A stretch of 64,000 nt of DNA from an uncultured Isosphaeraceae bacterium. Its GTDB lineage: Bacteria > Planctomycetota > Planctomycetia > Isosphaerales > Isosphaeraceae. Shown here one piece after another: positions 41,756-52,100 of the stretch. Each line of letters starts with the position of its first letter. Positions within the stretch are counted from its first letter, which is position 1. The notes beneath the pieces were generated by a model. That model did no database searches. It was given only the letters and a program-made list of their open reading frames with translations, and was not told the origin of the DNA. Where the stretch lies: assembly GCA_945957605.1 (NCBI GenBank), contig CAMFLR010000016.1, positions 62,001-126,000 on the forward strand. The letters run 5' to 3'. The position numbers and the translations under genes are program-made.

Positions 41756-42493
41756 TCAGAGCGAATGCTCCGACGAGTACCGCCGATACAAATGACCCAA
41801 TCCCAAGTCGTTGATTTCCGCCTCGATGTCTTCAATCGTCGAGGGGTGAATCGTCGCCTTGAGCTCGCTGATCAGCAGCTCGAGGAACTTGCCTCGGGCA
41901 CGCTGGAGCGTCTTGCGGAACGCCTCAGGGGTCACCTTGCCGCCGGTCTGGGTCGAGAGACGTTCGGCGATTTCTTCGATCGACGCTTTTGGATTGCCGA
42001 CGCGAAGATGCAGAACGGTCGCGTAGCGGTTCTTGGGCGTACTGGCCTCATAGGCTTCAAGCCGCGCCCAGACGCGCTTGATCACCGCCTCGCGCCAGAC
42101 GCGATCGTAATCGGCGTCGGGAGTGGCGGGGTCGAGCAGGTCTCCCGGCGGTAGCGACTGAATCTTCCGGCTGCGGAAGTGGTCGATGATCAGGCGATGC
42201 AACACCGTTCGCAGGTAGTCGCGGAATCGACCTTTATTGTGGTCCGCACCCGCGAGTTTGTGCGTGAGAAGCTTCGTCCAGAATTCCTGGAACACTTCGT
42301 CGGCGAGATTGGTATCGCGCAGCTTGAGGCGAAGGTAGCGCTCGACGGCGTCGTGATACCGGCCGATGAGCTCGCGCATCGCGAACTCACCTTCGGGTCC
42401 CGGAGTGTGCGCGGTGCGAACGGTGGTCCAGCAGGTCACCAATTCCGTCAGCGACGCCGGAGCGCCTGCCGTGGGTTCGCCTGGGAGATTCAT
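41756..42493 (-). CDS. ECF-type RNA polymerase sigma factor
   Basis: A 245-residue sigma-70-family protein. Region 2 is 'MRELIGRYHDAVERYLRLKLRDTNLADEVFQEFWTKLL' and 'RDYLRTVLHRLIIDHFR' (core binding and -10 recognition). Region 4-like helices are at about 150-205 ('RYATVLHLRVGNPKASIEEIAERLSTQTGGKVTPEAFRKTLQRARGKFLELL'). The 60-residue tail after region 4 and a long inter-domain linker distinguish it from small classical ECF factors and fit the planctomycete ECF groups that are controlled by attached or neighbouring Ser/Thr kinases. A kinase gene begins 640 bases away on the other strand. Confidence 0.88.
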   Translation of the reverse strand: MNLPGEPTAGAPASLTELVTCWTTVRTAHTPGPEGEFAMRELIGRYHDAVERYLRLKLRDTNLADEVFQEFWTKLLTHKLAGADHNKGRFRDYLRTVLHRLIIDHFRSRKIQSLPPGDLLDPATPDADYDRVWREAVIKRVWARLEAYEASTPKNRYATVLHLRVGNPKASIEEIAERLSTQTGGKVTPEAFRKTLQRARGKFLELLISELKATIHPSTIEDIEAEINDLGLGHLYRRYSSEHSL

Positions 42494-42593
42494 AGGTCGG
42501 GCCCAGCCTCAAACTATGGGAGCGTTCCAGTCAAAGCGGCACGGACGAGGCTCGGTCAAAGCTCACCACCTGTCACCGGAACGCTGGCAAAAA

Positions 42594-42607
42594 GTTCCAC
42601 GTGGAAC
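42594..42607. promoter_or_regulatory. symmetrical parS-like palindrome
   Basis: GTTCCACGTGGAAC, a perfect palindrome differing from the parS core at two symmetrical positions. It lies about 100 bases upstream of the sigma factor gene, about 9 kb from parA. Confidence 0.4.
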
Positions 42608-42735
42608 TCTTGCGCCACGCAATCCCAGCGTGTCGCTGCGCGGACTTACGTTTATCCGAAACAAACCCGCTCGCCCTGTCAAGAGTGGGCGGGTCCGTTC
42701 GCCGTGACTCGCATCCAACATGGCGCTCAGCTTAA

Positions 42736-42808
42736 TACGCTCGGCAGGACTCGAACCTGCGACCGGCGGTTTAGAAAACCGCTGCTCTATCCACTGAGCT
42801 ACGAGCGC
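42736..42808 (-). tRNA. tRNA-Arg (UCU)
   Basis: 73 bases. Acceptor GCGCTCG/CGAGCGT with one G-U pair; T arm GCAGGTTCGAGTCCTGC; anticodon loop T-T-TCT-A-A between GCGGT and ACCGC. Reads AGA/AGG codons. Confidence 0.93.
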
Positions 42809-42850
42809 GCAAGCCAAAATGTTCCCTGAGACGCCGGTCCGGATCGGCGA

Positions 42851-42924
42851 TGCGCCCGGCAGGATTCGAACCTGCGGCCTGCGGTTTAGGAAACCGCCGC
42901 TCTATCCACCTGAGCTACGAGCGC
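42851..42924 (-). tRNA. tRNA-Arg (CCU)
   Basis: 74 bases. Acceptor GCGCTCG/CGGGCGC, T arm GCAGGTTCGAATCCTGC, anticodon loop T-T-CCT-A-A between GCGGT and ACCGC. It differs from the neighbouring tRNA-Arg mostly in the anticodon and D loop, so the pair probably arose by duplication. Confidence 0.94.
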
Positions 42925-43133
42925 ATGTAATTGACGCCCAATTCTTGCGTCGGACCCAACCTTATGTCAACGCGGCTGATATAAGCCCTCCGGCGAGAAC
43001 CAGCCACCTCGACGATAAGTTTGTGCTTTTTCACTCGAACCTTCGTAAGATGAAGCGCATGATCGTAGAGTAATACGAGTCTGTGGTCGCCGCTCGCCCG
43101 TTTCGTCTGGAAACGTGCTCTAGAGACAAAGTC

Positions 43134-46100
43134 ATGTCGTCCGTGCCGGAATCGAGTGAACCCACAAAGGGTCCGCCGCGGGTTGGTAGTTACCGTCTCC
43201 TCCAGTCGCTCGGGACAGGGGGGATGAGTTCGGTTTTCCACGCCATCCACACAGAAACCGGACACGAAGTCGCGGTAAAGGTTCTCCCGCGCTCGCTGGC
43301 CAAGAACCCGACTTTGCTCCAGCGCTTCCTTCGCGAAGCCAAGAGCGCCGAGGCGCTCGAGCACCCAAACATCGCCGCTATCTACGACCGCGGTAATGAC
43401 CAGGGCCGGCATTATCTCGTGCTCGAACTCGTCGCCGGCGGCGACCTGCAGGAACGCGTGAAAGCCGAAGGCCCGCTGCCACTCACGCAGGCAACTCGTG
43501 TCATTCGCGCCGTTGCCGAGGGGCTGAAATACGCTTCGGGACAGGGCGTAATTCACCGCGATATCAAGCCCGCGAACCTGCTACTCACCCCGGACGGCGA
43601 GGTCAAAATCATCGACCTCGGCCTGGCTCTTCAAGCCGACAACGAAGACGAACGCGTCACCCGCGACGGCACGACGGTTGGGACCGTCGACTATATGTCG
43701 CCCGAACAAGCCCGCGACAGCCGCGCGACGAGCGAACGCAGCGACATGTACTCGCTGGGCTGCACCTTCTTCTACCTGATCACCGGCAAGCCGCCCTACG
43801 CCGGCGGCAACGTGCCCGACAAGCTCGGTCGCCACGTCACCGCGCCGATCCCTGACGTGCGCGAGCTCAGGCCCGACGCCTCCGAGCCACTTGCTCGCTT
43901 CATTCAGAAGCTAATGGCCAAGCGTGCCGAGGGGCGATTCGCGAATTACGAAGCCTTCATCAACGCGATCGAATCGCTTCCCGAAGCACAGGACGACGAG
44001 CCTGGCGAAACGCTCGAAGCGCTGATTGATGACGACGACGAAATCTCGCTCGTCTCCGATTCGCCGGCCGGGTCGAACGCTGCGCCGCCGAAGCCGCCGG
44101 TGACCTCGAAACCAGTAGTTCCGCCCAAAGCGGTGGACCGCAAACCCGAGCCACCCGCCAAGCCTATTCCAAGCTTTGCGGAAGTCTCGCTTGCCGACCT
44201 GGCGGAACTTGACGCCGACGAATCGCGTCCTTCCCGTTCGCGTCCCAAACAAGCACCACCCTCGACGACGCCCGCCGCCGCAACCGCGCTCATCGACGAC
44301 GATGATGACGACGACGAACCGGGCCATTCCATCAACACGGGCGCAGTTCGTTCGGTCCCAGGTCGAGACATTCCACTCTCCACCTGGGTCGCCGCCGGTG
44401 CGATCCTCGGACTGGCGATTGCCCTGCTCGGGTTTGGCGTCGTCACCTTGCTGACGCCTTCCGATTCCCCTCCGATCGTCGTCGACGAGGGTGGGGGAGC
44501 AAACGAGGCTACGAACGGCGAAGAGACAAACCCCGACGGTTCACCGCAACGCATCGACCGTCCTCGCCCGCAAACGGCCGCCAGCCCGATCATCGCCAAG
44601 CCGATCGTGAAACCAAAGCCGCCCGTCGTTGCACCGGTCGTCTGGAACGAACCGGCGGATCCGGTCGACGCCGTCCCAGCAGAAGCGGTCTATCCCGCAG
44701 CAGCCGAAGCGGCCGCACTTCCTGAATGGGCCAAGCTGCCGGTTGCAACCACGCTCGCCGGTCCGACCACCTTGGTCCAGCGCGTCGTCGACCCGGCGAA
44801 AGAGGGCGAGGTCTCGACACTCCGCCAGGCGCTCGATCGTCCGCAGGGGTTGATCGAAATCGCCGACAACGGCCCGTTGTTCGAGGACGAACTTCGCACA
44901 GCGGCGAAGGCGCGGATCATCCGCGCGAAGGCCGGTTACCGCCCGATGATTCACCTGCGGTTCGACCTGGAAAAGCCAGTGTTCAACCGAGCGGCAGTTC
45001 TGGTGCTTGACGCTGCGAAGCTCACGTTCGAGGGGATCGATCTGATCATCGACTCTTCGCAATCTCCCAACACGCTCACCTCGATCTTCCATCTCAAGGG
45101 CGCGGAGCTGACGTTCAAGAACTGCACGATCAACGTACTGAACGCCAGCGGTAAGCCGCTCACGTTCATCAAGGTCGACGAGCCGACCGACGCGCGGCCC
45201 AATCGTGGTTCGCAGATTCGGTTCGATAACTGCAATGTTCGAACGACTTCGAAAACGCTGATCGACATCCTCGGTCCCTGCGACGTCGTGTCGAATCGCT
45301 CGATGATTCTCAGCGGAGCAGGCGAGATCATCTCGTGCCGCCCCAGCACCGGACGTGGCGAGCGAAACTTCTATGCCTACCGCAGCCTCGTCGCCGCGCG
45401 TGGGGCAGTGCTCGATCTTCCCGGCAACAAGTCGATGCCGTCGAACTTGATCTCACTCGGCTCCACGCTCGCGAAGTTTGTCGGCGTGAACGAGTCGGGC
45501 CTGATCCGCACGAAGGTTGATCCGACGGGAGCCATCGATCAAATCGCCACGTGGCGGAGCTTCGGTGACGCGGTGATTGGTTGGCCCGCGCTTCTTTCGC
45601 ACGGAGAGCGCGAAACGGCAAGCCTGGCCAATCTCACGGCAGGCCGTTCAACCTGGAAGGCGATTGATACATCGACTCGCGAATCACGAACCGGCTGGAA
45701 CGCAGCGCTCGTTGATGAGTTCCACGCCTCAGGCTTTAGCACGTCGCCCGACGTCCGCGGCGACATCCTCGCCCGCGCTGCCTGGCCGAACCCGTCGCTT
45801 CTTCCCGCGACCGTCCGCGCGTTTACCGCACCGTTCTTGCCTGGGTTGCCCGGCCGAGCTACCGCCGCGCCGCGCAATGCGATGATCCCCGGTGTGACCG
45901 CCTCGTATACCAAAACCTCTCCCAGCTCGCCCGCCGCCAAGAAGCCCGCGTCGTACGAAGGCAAAGACGGCGAACTTTTCTTCTTGCTCGACGACGCCGA
46001 GTTCCAGGGCGACCTTGGGCTCTATCTCGCGCGCAAGGTCACCGCCGGCAAGAAGGCCCGCATCAAGGTTCTGGGCAATGGTCACACGCCCCGGTTCACG

Positions 46101-47129
46101 CCGGTGCAATTGCCTGATGGTGCGACTGTCGAAATCGAAGTCGCTGCCGACGCCGGTCACGAACCGGTCTGGACTCCCGCGTCAGGCGCACGCGGCGCTG
46201 CGCTCATCAGCATCTCGAAGGGTTATCTGTCGATTAAAGGACTCTTCGTCAGTGGAGCGACTTCTTCCGCGCTGCCGTACTTCATTCGCGTCGACGACGG
46301 GCATCTCCTCCTAACACATTGCTCGTTCCGCGCGGCCGGGAATTCGGCCGGCTCGGGCGTAGTGTTGTTCCACGCACCGGGGACCAAACCGCTCGAGCTT
46401 GGAGCGGGACCGTTCCTGTCGATCTCAGACCGGCCGATCGCTCAGATCAGCGATAGCGCGATCGTCGTTTCAAACGGCGAGGCGATTGCCGCTGAATTGG
46501 GGCGGGGGATCGTCAGCCTCAAGAACACCGCGATTCTTAGCGACGGCGATACCTCGGCCATCGACTTGCGGCCGCAAAAAGTTGCTCGCCAGCGGTTCGA
46601 GACCGACCTGCTGCTCGATCGCTGCTCGATCGCAGCCGAAGGCAACTTCGTGACGGTGGGCGCCTGGCCGGGAACCGAGCCCGGTCCCGACCGACCCTGG
46701 CTCGTCTCATCGCATGAGTCAGTTTTCGTGGATATGTTCGATCGCGGAAGGCGCCTGGCTGTGCTATTGCGATCGAGAACGAACGGCATGCCGCACGGCG
46801 CGGTCTTCTGGCAATCGCGCGGCGACGCCTACGATCTCGCAAACTTCACCGCGCTTGGCGACGCTCCTCCGGTCGCTCGCCCCACGCGTCCCGACGTCCG
46901 CGTCTCCTGGACGAATCTTTGGGGCAGCAACCATATCTTTACGCCGCACGGGCCCACGCCTCGAAAAAACGACGCGGTGCTCACGTTCGTCGCGCGCGAT
47001 CGCCCCAAGCCAGGAACCGGGTCGGTCGACGCTCTCAAGCTCGACGAATCCGGCCATCCCAACCTTGGCGCCGACCTCAAAACGCTCCCCACCCGAGCGC
47101 TTCCTGCGCCCTCCGGCTTTCGTTTCTGA
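43134..47129 (+). CDS. membrane Ser/Thr protein kinase with long exported region
   Basis: A 1,331-residue protein. The Hanks-type kinase domain (about 20-290) has 'LGTGGMSSVFHA' (G loop), VAVKV (K49), HRDIKPANLL (D143), DLG at 161-163 in place of DFG, 'GTVDYMSPEQA' and 'YSLGCTFFYLITGKPPY', so it looks active. A disordered, Asp/Glu- and Pro-rich linker follows, with one membrane helix at about 417-441 ('WVAAGAILGLAIALLGFGVVTLL'). The outer part of nearly 900 residues contains repeated short beta runs ('AELTFKNCTINVLNASGKPLTFIKVD', 'LISISKGYLSIKGLFVSGAT', 'HLLLTHCSFRA') typical of right-handed beta-helix domains, in two blocks. It may sense polysaccharide or wall material. Start 43134 is chosen because the kinase arm begins there. 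Confidence 0.92.
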   Translation: MSSVPESSEPTKGPPRVGSYRLLQSLGTGGMSSVFHAIHTETGHEVAVKVLPRSLAKNPTLLQRFLREAKSAEALEHPNIAAIYDRGNDQGRHYLVLELVAGGDLQERVKAEGPLPLTQATRVIRAVAEGLKYASGQGVIHRDIKPANLLLTPDGEVKIIDLGLALQADNEDERVTRDGTTVGTVDYMSPEQARDSRATSERSDMYSLGCTFFYLITGKPPYAGGNVPDKLGRHVTAPIPDVRELRPDASEPLARFIQKLMAKRAEGRFANYEAFINAIESLPEAQDDEPGETLEALIDDDDEISLVSDSPAGSNAAPPKPPVTSKPVVPPKAVDRKPEPPAKPIPSFAEVSLADLAELDADESRPSRSRPKQAPPSTTPAAATALIDDDDDDDEPGHSINTGAVRSVPGRDIPLSTWVAAGAILGLAIALLGFGVVTLLTPSDSPPIVVDEGGGANEATNGEETNPDGSPQRIDRPRPQTAASPIIAKPIVKPKPPVVAPVVWNEPADPVDAVPAEAVYPAAAEAAALPEWAKLPVATTLAGPTTLVQRVVDPAKEGEVSTLRQALDRPQGLIEIADNGPLFEDELRTAAKARIIRAKAGYRPMIHLRFDLEKPVFNRAAVLVLDAAKLTFEGIDLIIDSSQSPNTLTSIFHLKGAELTFKNCTINVLNASGKPLTFIKVDEPTDARPNRGSQIRFDNCNVRTTSKTLIDILGPCDVVSNRSMILSGAGEIISCRPSTGRGERNFYAYRSLVAARGAVLDLPGNKSMPSNLISLGSTLAKFVGVNESGLIRTKVDPTGAIDQIATWRSFGDAVIGWPALLSHGERETASLANLTAGRSTWKAIDTSTRESRTGWNAALVDEFHASGFSTSPDVRGDILARAAWPNPSLLPATVRAFTAPFLPGLPGRATAAPRNAMIPGVTASYTKTSPSSPAAKKPASYEGKDGELFFLLDDAEFQGDLGLYLARKVTAGKKARIKVLGNGHTPRFTPVQLPDGATVEIEVAADAGHEPVWTPASGARGAALISISKGYLSIKGLFVSGATSSALPYFIRVDDGHLLLTHCSFRAAGNSAGSGVVLFHAPGTKPLELGAGPFLSISDRPIAQISDSAIVVSNGEAIAAELGRGIVSLKNTAILSDGDTSAIDLRPQKVARQRFETDLLLDRCSIAAEGNFVTVGAWPGTEPGPDRPWLVSSHESVFVDMFDRGRRLAVLLRSRTNGMPHGAVFWQSRGDAYDLANFTALGDAPPVARPTRPDVRVSWTNLWGSNHIFTPHGPTPRKNDAVLTFVARDRPKPGTGSVDALKLDESGHPNLGADLKTLPTRALPAPSGFRF

Positions 47130-47218
47130 CCAGAAAGTCAGAATCAATCGCGTCCTCCGCGCCATTGTCATTGCACGGCAGGGGACGGATAATTCAAGCT
47201 AGGAGAGGTCGCATCCGC

Positions 47219-48103
47219 ATGCGGCATGCTCAGGAGCAAAGGACGTCGCTCATGCAGATCAGCCGGCTGGCTCGAACTCGACGGGCTCATCTCTACTCTA
47301 CGGTTTTCGTATTCCTCGCGAGCGCACTGTCGCCGGTCGCCGTTCGTGCTGACGGTCATGGCGGGGGTGGCGGCGGTCATCATGGACGTGGTGGTGGGGG
47401 AAGAAACTGGCAAGGGTTCGGCGGCTTCGGCTTCTACGGCGGCGGGTTCGCGATGGGCGGCTATATGAGCCTCGGGTTCGCGCCGTTCGTGGTGGCGAAT
47501 CCAGTGATGGTCCCTGTCCCCATTCAGCCGGTGGTTGTCCGAAATGGGATGGGTAATGGCGGCCTTATGCTCCCGCAACCTGGCCCCGCGCCGTTTGTCA
47601 TGAACCCGCAAGCCCAACCCGCGCGACCTCAGCCGGCAAAGGCCGATAACCTCGTCACGCTGGGTGATCGCCTCTTCCGCGCCAAAAATACAAAGAAGGC
47701 CGAAGAGCGGTACGACCAGGCGCGACGCTCAAATCCCAAGTCGGCGACACCTCTGGTCCGCCTCGCGCAGCTCGCGATCGGCCGGGGTGATTACGCGCGT
47801 GCAGCCGACCTCTTCCGCGACGCGACCATTACCGAACCCGGCTGGCAAGTAAATGCGGGTGACATTCAAGCGATCTACACCGAACCGGGTGATTTCGCCA
47901 AGGCGATCGCCAAGCTCGAATCTCATCTCCAGCAATCGCCCAACGATCGCGATGGCTGGCTGGTCCTCGGCGCTCAGCTCTACCTCTCGGGCAAAACTCG
48001 TCAGGCCGGTGATGTCTTCCGCCGTCTCAGCGACCGCAAGCCCGATTCCACGCTTGCCGCATTCCTGGATGCGACCAATCCCGACGTCCCCGCGCGACAG
48101 TAA
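47219..48103 (+). CDS. exported Gly-rich TPR protein
   Basis: A 294-residue protein. The ATG at 47219 has AGGAGAGG upstream. An ATG at 47252 is a possible alternative. A Sec signal ('HLYSTVFVFLASALSPVAVRA') is followed by a Gly/His-rich segment ('DGHGGGGGGHHGRGGGGRNW'), a Phe/Gly segment with 'FGGFGFYGGGFAMGGYMSLGFAP', a Pro-rich linker, and TPR-like helices ('VTLGDRLFRAKNTKKAEERYDQARRSNPKSATPLVRLAQLAIGRGDYARAADLFRDA'). It could be a periplasmic scaffold. The His-Gly region may bind metal. Confidence 0.8.
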   Translation: MRHAQEQRTSLMQISRLARTRRAHLYSTVFVFLASALSPVAVRADGHGGGGGGHHGRGGGGRNWQGFGGFGFYGGGFAMGGYMSLGFAPFVVANPVMVPVPIQPVVVRNGMGNGGLMLPQPGPAPFVMNPQAQPARPQPAKADNLVTLGDRLFRAKNTKKAEERYDQARRSNPKSATPLVRLAQLAIGRGDYARAADLFRDATITEPGWQVNAGDIQAIYTEPGDFAKAIAKLESHLQQSPNDRDGWLVLGAQLYLSGKTRQAGDVFRRLSDRKPDSTLAAFLDATNPDVPARQ

Positions 48104-48146
48104 GTCTCGCGCGGCTTTCTCCTCAACTGGATGAGCTCGACCACTC

Positions 48147-49079
48147 GTGCCCGACCGCTATTACGCCGCCGCTTGCCAGACCGACCTACCGTGCATCAAA
48201 CATCGCAACGAACTCCCCGAGCGGGTCGGCCGGCTACTGGGAATGATCGATCAGGCGGTGATCGGGTACGAGCCATTCTTCGACATCAAGCTCGTCGTCT
48301 TCCCCGAATTCGCGCACGCCGCGCCAATCTATGAAACCGTCGCCGAGCTCACCGACAAGCTCGCGGTCGAGCTGCCGAACGAGCAAATTGATCGCTACGT
48401 GCGCAAAGCACGCGAGCGCGGGATCTATATTCAGACCGGCACGTTTCTCGAAGTTGATCGCAAGTACCCTGGTGTCGTTTTCAACACGACCTGCCTCGTC
48501 GGGCCGGACGGCTTGCTCGCGAAGTACCGCAAGGTAAACCCGTGGCTACCGTGGGAGGTCCACGCCAGTCCGCACGATCTGCCCGGCTACAACGAGCCGT
48601 TGTTTCCAGTCGTCGACACCGAAATTGGCAAGCTTGGCGTGGCAATTTGCTACGACTGGCTCTTCCCCGAAGTGCTTCGCGCGATGGCTCTCGCCGGTGC
48701 AGAAGTGCTCATCCGCGTCTCTGCCTACATGGATCCCTGGGGCGCAACGCCGCCGCTCGATTGGTGGACACTCTTCAATCGCGCTCGCGCCGTGGAAAAT
48801 CAGGCCTTCGTTGTCGCGGCAAACCAGGGTGCGAGCCTGGCGAACTACCCGCCGTTTTCCTGGCCGGGCGGGAGCATGATCGTCGATTTTGACGGCCGAA
48901 TTCTCAGCCAGGCCGATCCGGGACCGGGCGAGAAGATCGTGGTCGGGCCGGTCGATCTCGCCGCGCTTCGGCACGAGCGCGCCCGTCGACGCGGTCACAA
49001 CCTGCTTGGTCATCTCCGCACCGAAGCCTATACTGACCAGTACGCGCGGCCCATCTATCCCCGAGGCGGACACTCCTGA
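48147..49079 (+). CDS. nitrilase/carbon-nitrogen hydrolase
   Basis: A 310-residue enzyme with the complete Glu-Lys-Cys triad: 'LVVFPEFAHA' (E54), 'KYRKVNPW' (K129), 'GVAICYDWLFPEVLRAMALAGAEVLI' (C168). It begins at a GTG. Segment 'NRARAVENQAFVVAANQG' and 'FSWPGGSMIVDFDGRILSQA' follow the usual order. The branch (amidase, carbamoylase or nitrilase) cannot be decided. The 'YDWLFPE' rather than 'W' context and the active-site 'PWLPWEVHASPHD' loop are distinctive. Confidence 0.92.
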   Translation: MPDRYYAAACQTDLPCIKHRNELPERVGRLLGMIDQAVIGYEPFFDIKLVVFPEFAHAAPIYETVAELTDKLAVELPNEQIDRYVRKARERGIYIQTGTFLEVDRKYPGVVFNTTCLVGPDGLLAKYRKVNPWLPWEVHASPHDLPGYNEPLFPVVDTEIGKLGVAICYDWLFPEVLRAMALAGAEVLIRVSAYMDPWGATPPLDWWTLFNRARAVENQAFVVAANQGASLANYPPFSWPGGSMIVDFDGRILSQADPGPGEKIVVGPVDLAALRHERARRRGHNLLGHLRTEAYTDQYARPIYPRGGHS

Positions 49080-49166
49080 TCGACAGGCTTCGCGCCTCTC
49101 CGGGTCATCGTCCGCCCCAAACATTTCCCAAAGTATCCGCCGCGCGGCACTCTTGAGAGCGTCGCC

Positions 49167-52100
49167 ATGCACCTTCGTTTTCCCATCATCTGCGGCGTGT
49201 TGCTTCTTACGTTTTCCGGCTGCGGCAAGGAAGAGAAGGGGGAAGTCGCAAACGTGACGCCCTCGGCACCCCAAGCCGTGCCCGTCAAGTCCGGTGAGCC
49301 CGATCCATTCCACCTGTCGGACATCCCGCCCGAATCGCTGGTGCAGGTGTTGTCCGCCAATCGCCTGGGGATCGGCTACCTCGAACGATTCGAATACTCC
49401 GAGGCGACCAAACAGTTCCGGCTCGTCCGAAAGCTCGCGCCTGACTGGACGGTCGGCATGATCAATCTGAGCATCGCACTTTTGAACGAATCGGGTGTGA
49501 AATCAGAAGCCGCAAGGCAAACAGGGGCAGACGCATCAGAGTTCGCGAACAATTTCCAGGAAGCGCTCGCGCTTATGGATATTGTGCTCAAGCGAGATCC
49601 GAATAATTTGCACGCTCGCTACTGCCGCGGGATTATCCTTCACTACCTCACGGGAGATCTCGAACACCCCGAGAACATCATCCGCGCTCATAACGATTTT
49701 CAAGCCGTGGTCAACGCCGACCCGAACGATGGTTACTCATGGTACAAGCTGGCCATGACCGTCTGGAAACCCGACCCGGAAACTCCGAGCGGTGGATTAC
49801 CCGCGGGTCCACAGGCGACTGACAAGAAAATTCAGTACCTCTCCAAGGCGTTCGAGCTAGCCCCTTATCTCACGGCTGTTCTTCACGAGTTGCACCTCAC
49901 CTACCGGCTGAAGGGCGACCTTGAAACTCAGAAAAAGCTAATCGCGCGTTGGTACCGTCTCAACACCGAGAGCGATCTCGCAGCGCCCGGCGAAAAACTC
50001 TCGAACGCCTACGGCGAGGCAGGGAAGTACGCCAACGCCCTTGATCCCCTCGGTCCGCGCTCGGCCGAACAAAAGTCGGTCGAGGCACCCAAGTTCGACA
50101 TTCCCGCCCCCATCAAAATCACATTGCCCGATGGCTGTCGCTGGGTGAAGGCAAGCGACTTCACCGGAAAATTCGCGATCCATGGCCGCGTTCGCCAGCG
50201 CTTCGGAGCAACCTCTGCCGCATTCGACGCCAATGGCGACGGCAAGACTGATCTGTTTCTTCCCGCCTCGATCGTTGGCCCCAAAGGCCTGCGCGACGCG
50301 CTGCTGCTCAACGAGGGCGACGGCAAATTCAGCGACGCAACCGAACAACTCCGCTTCCCTCTCGACCGCGCTAGTCTCGGTGTGGCCGCAGCGGACTTCG
50401 ACGCCGACCGCCGCGTCGACCTCTTTCTCACGGGGGTGGGCGACAATCGTCTTCTTCGCAATGACGCGAAGAAGGGGTTTGAAGACGTCACAAAGTTGGC
50501 CGGAATCGCGCCGTCGAACTACGTCAGCTTGACCGCGCGGTTCATGGATTTTGACCAGGATGGTGACATCGATTTATATGTCGTCAATCACACGCTTGCC
50601 GCGAACGCGAACGATGCCTTTACCGACAAGTCTGTCCCGCCGGTTCCGAACTCCGCTTTCCGCAACGACGGCAAGCCCGAACCCGCGCCACCAAGTATCG
50701 AGGCAAATTGGACACCGATCGCCGTTTCGACCGACACCTTCGTGACAAAAGGACTGAAGCTCGCGTTCTCAGTCTGGTCGACCGATGGAGCAATCACCGG
50801 CGGCGAAGCCAATCACGTGGGTCTTGCCCTCCTCGATGTCGATAACGATCGCGACATCGACCTGGTCCTTGCGGACGACGACAAACCGCTCAACGTCGTG
50901 CTCAACGACCGCCTCGGCGAATTTCACTCGGTGAAACTCGACACTCTCGGCGCAGCAAAACGAAACGGGCTTCTCAGCGCGGATTTCGACAAGGACGGTC
51001 AGGTCGACATCGTCTCGGTTGAAGCAAGCGGCAAGACCGTTCTCTATCACAATGCTTCAACGCGCGTGAAAACCGAACTCGTCGCGCGTCCCGGTCCGAA
51101 CACAAACTGGCGATCGGCCCTCGCGACCGACTTCGATCTCGACACCTGGACCGACCTCATCGGCCTTCCGATCGCCGACCAACTCAAGCCGCTATCGTGG
51201 CTTCGCAACGAGGGGAAAGATCATCTCGTTCCGCTCGACGTCCCGCTTGCTCCAGAAGGGGAGAGCGCGATCGTTGGTCTGAATTACGCCGACCTTGGCG
51301 GCGATCCTCTTCCTGACTTTCTTATGCTCCGCGAAGGCGAAGCACCGCGAGTCGCGCTCAATCGCGGTAACGGCCGAACCTGGGTGGCGATTACACTCGG
51401 CGGGCGCTGGAAGCCGCACCCCGATCACATGCGTTCCAATGCCGAAGGACTCGGTACGCGGATCTCGATCGAAGGGGACGGGCTCGATGTGAGATACGAC
51501 CACGCGACTCCTTCAACGAGTCTCGGACAGTCGGCAACTCCGGTCGTGCTCGGTCTGGGATCGGCGAAGCAGATTCAACTCATCCATCTTCGCTGGCCCG
51601 ACGGCGTGCTCCAGTGCGAGCTCAACATGCCCGTTGCAACAACGCACAATATCGCCGAGTACAACCGCAAGACCGGCTCGTGCCCGGTACTTTTCACGTG
51701 GAACGGTGAGCAGTTTGTTTGCCTGGGAGACTTCCTCGGCGGTGGTGGTCTCGGGTATCTCGTCGCACCCGGAATCTATAGCCAGCCTGATCGCGATGAA
51801 GCCGTCGCAATTGCGCCCGATCAGCTCAAAGCAGTCGATGGCATCTTCCGTCTCGCGATTACCGAACCAATGGACGAAATCGCCTATCTCGACCATTTGA
51901 TGCTTGAAGTCGTCGATCGTCCTCCTGGGATCAACACCACGCTCGACGAACGGTTCGCTCCCGAAGGCCCGCGACCGACCGGCGAGCTTGTCGCCTGGTC
52001 ACAGTCGATCGCACCGGTGAAGGCGACCGACCACGCCGGACGTGACATCACCGACCGACTCAAAGCGTGGGACCGACGAACCGTCGACCAGTTCTCACTT

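Noticed and set aside
46919..47218. N-terminal extension of the Gly-rich TPR protein into the kinase gene
   Set aside because: The extra 100 codons overlap the end of the kinase gene and do not look like a protein. The signal peptide and ribosome site fix the start at 47219 or 47252.
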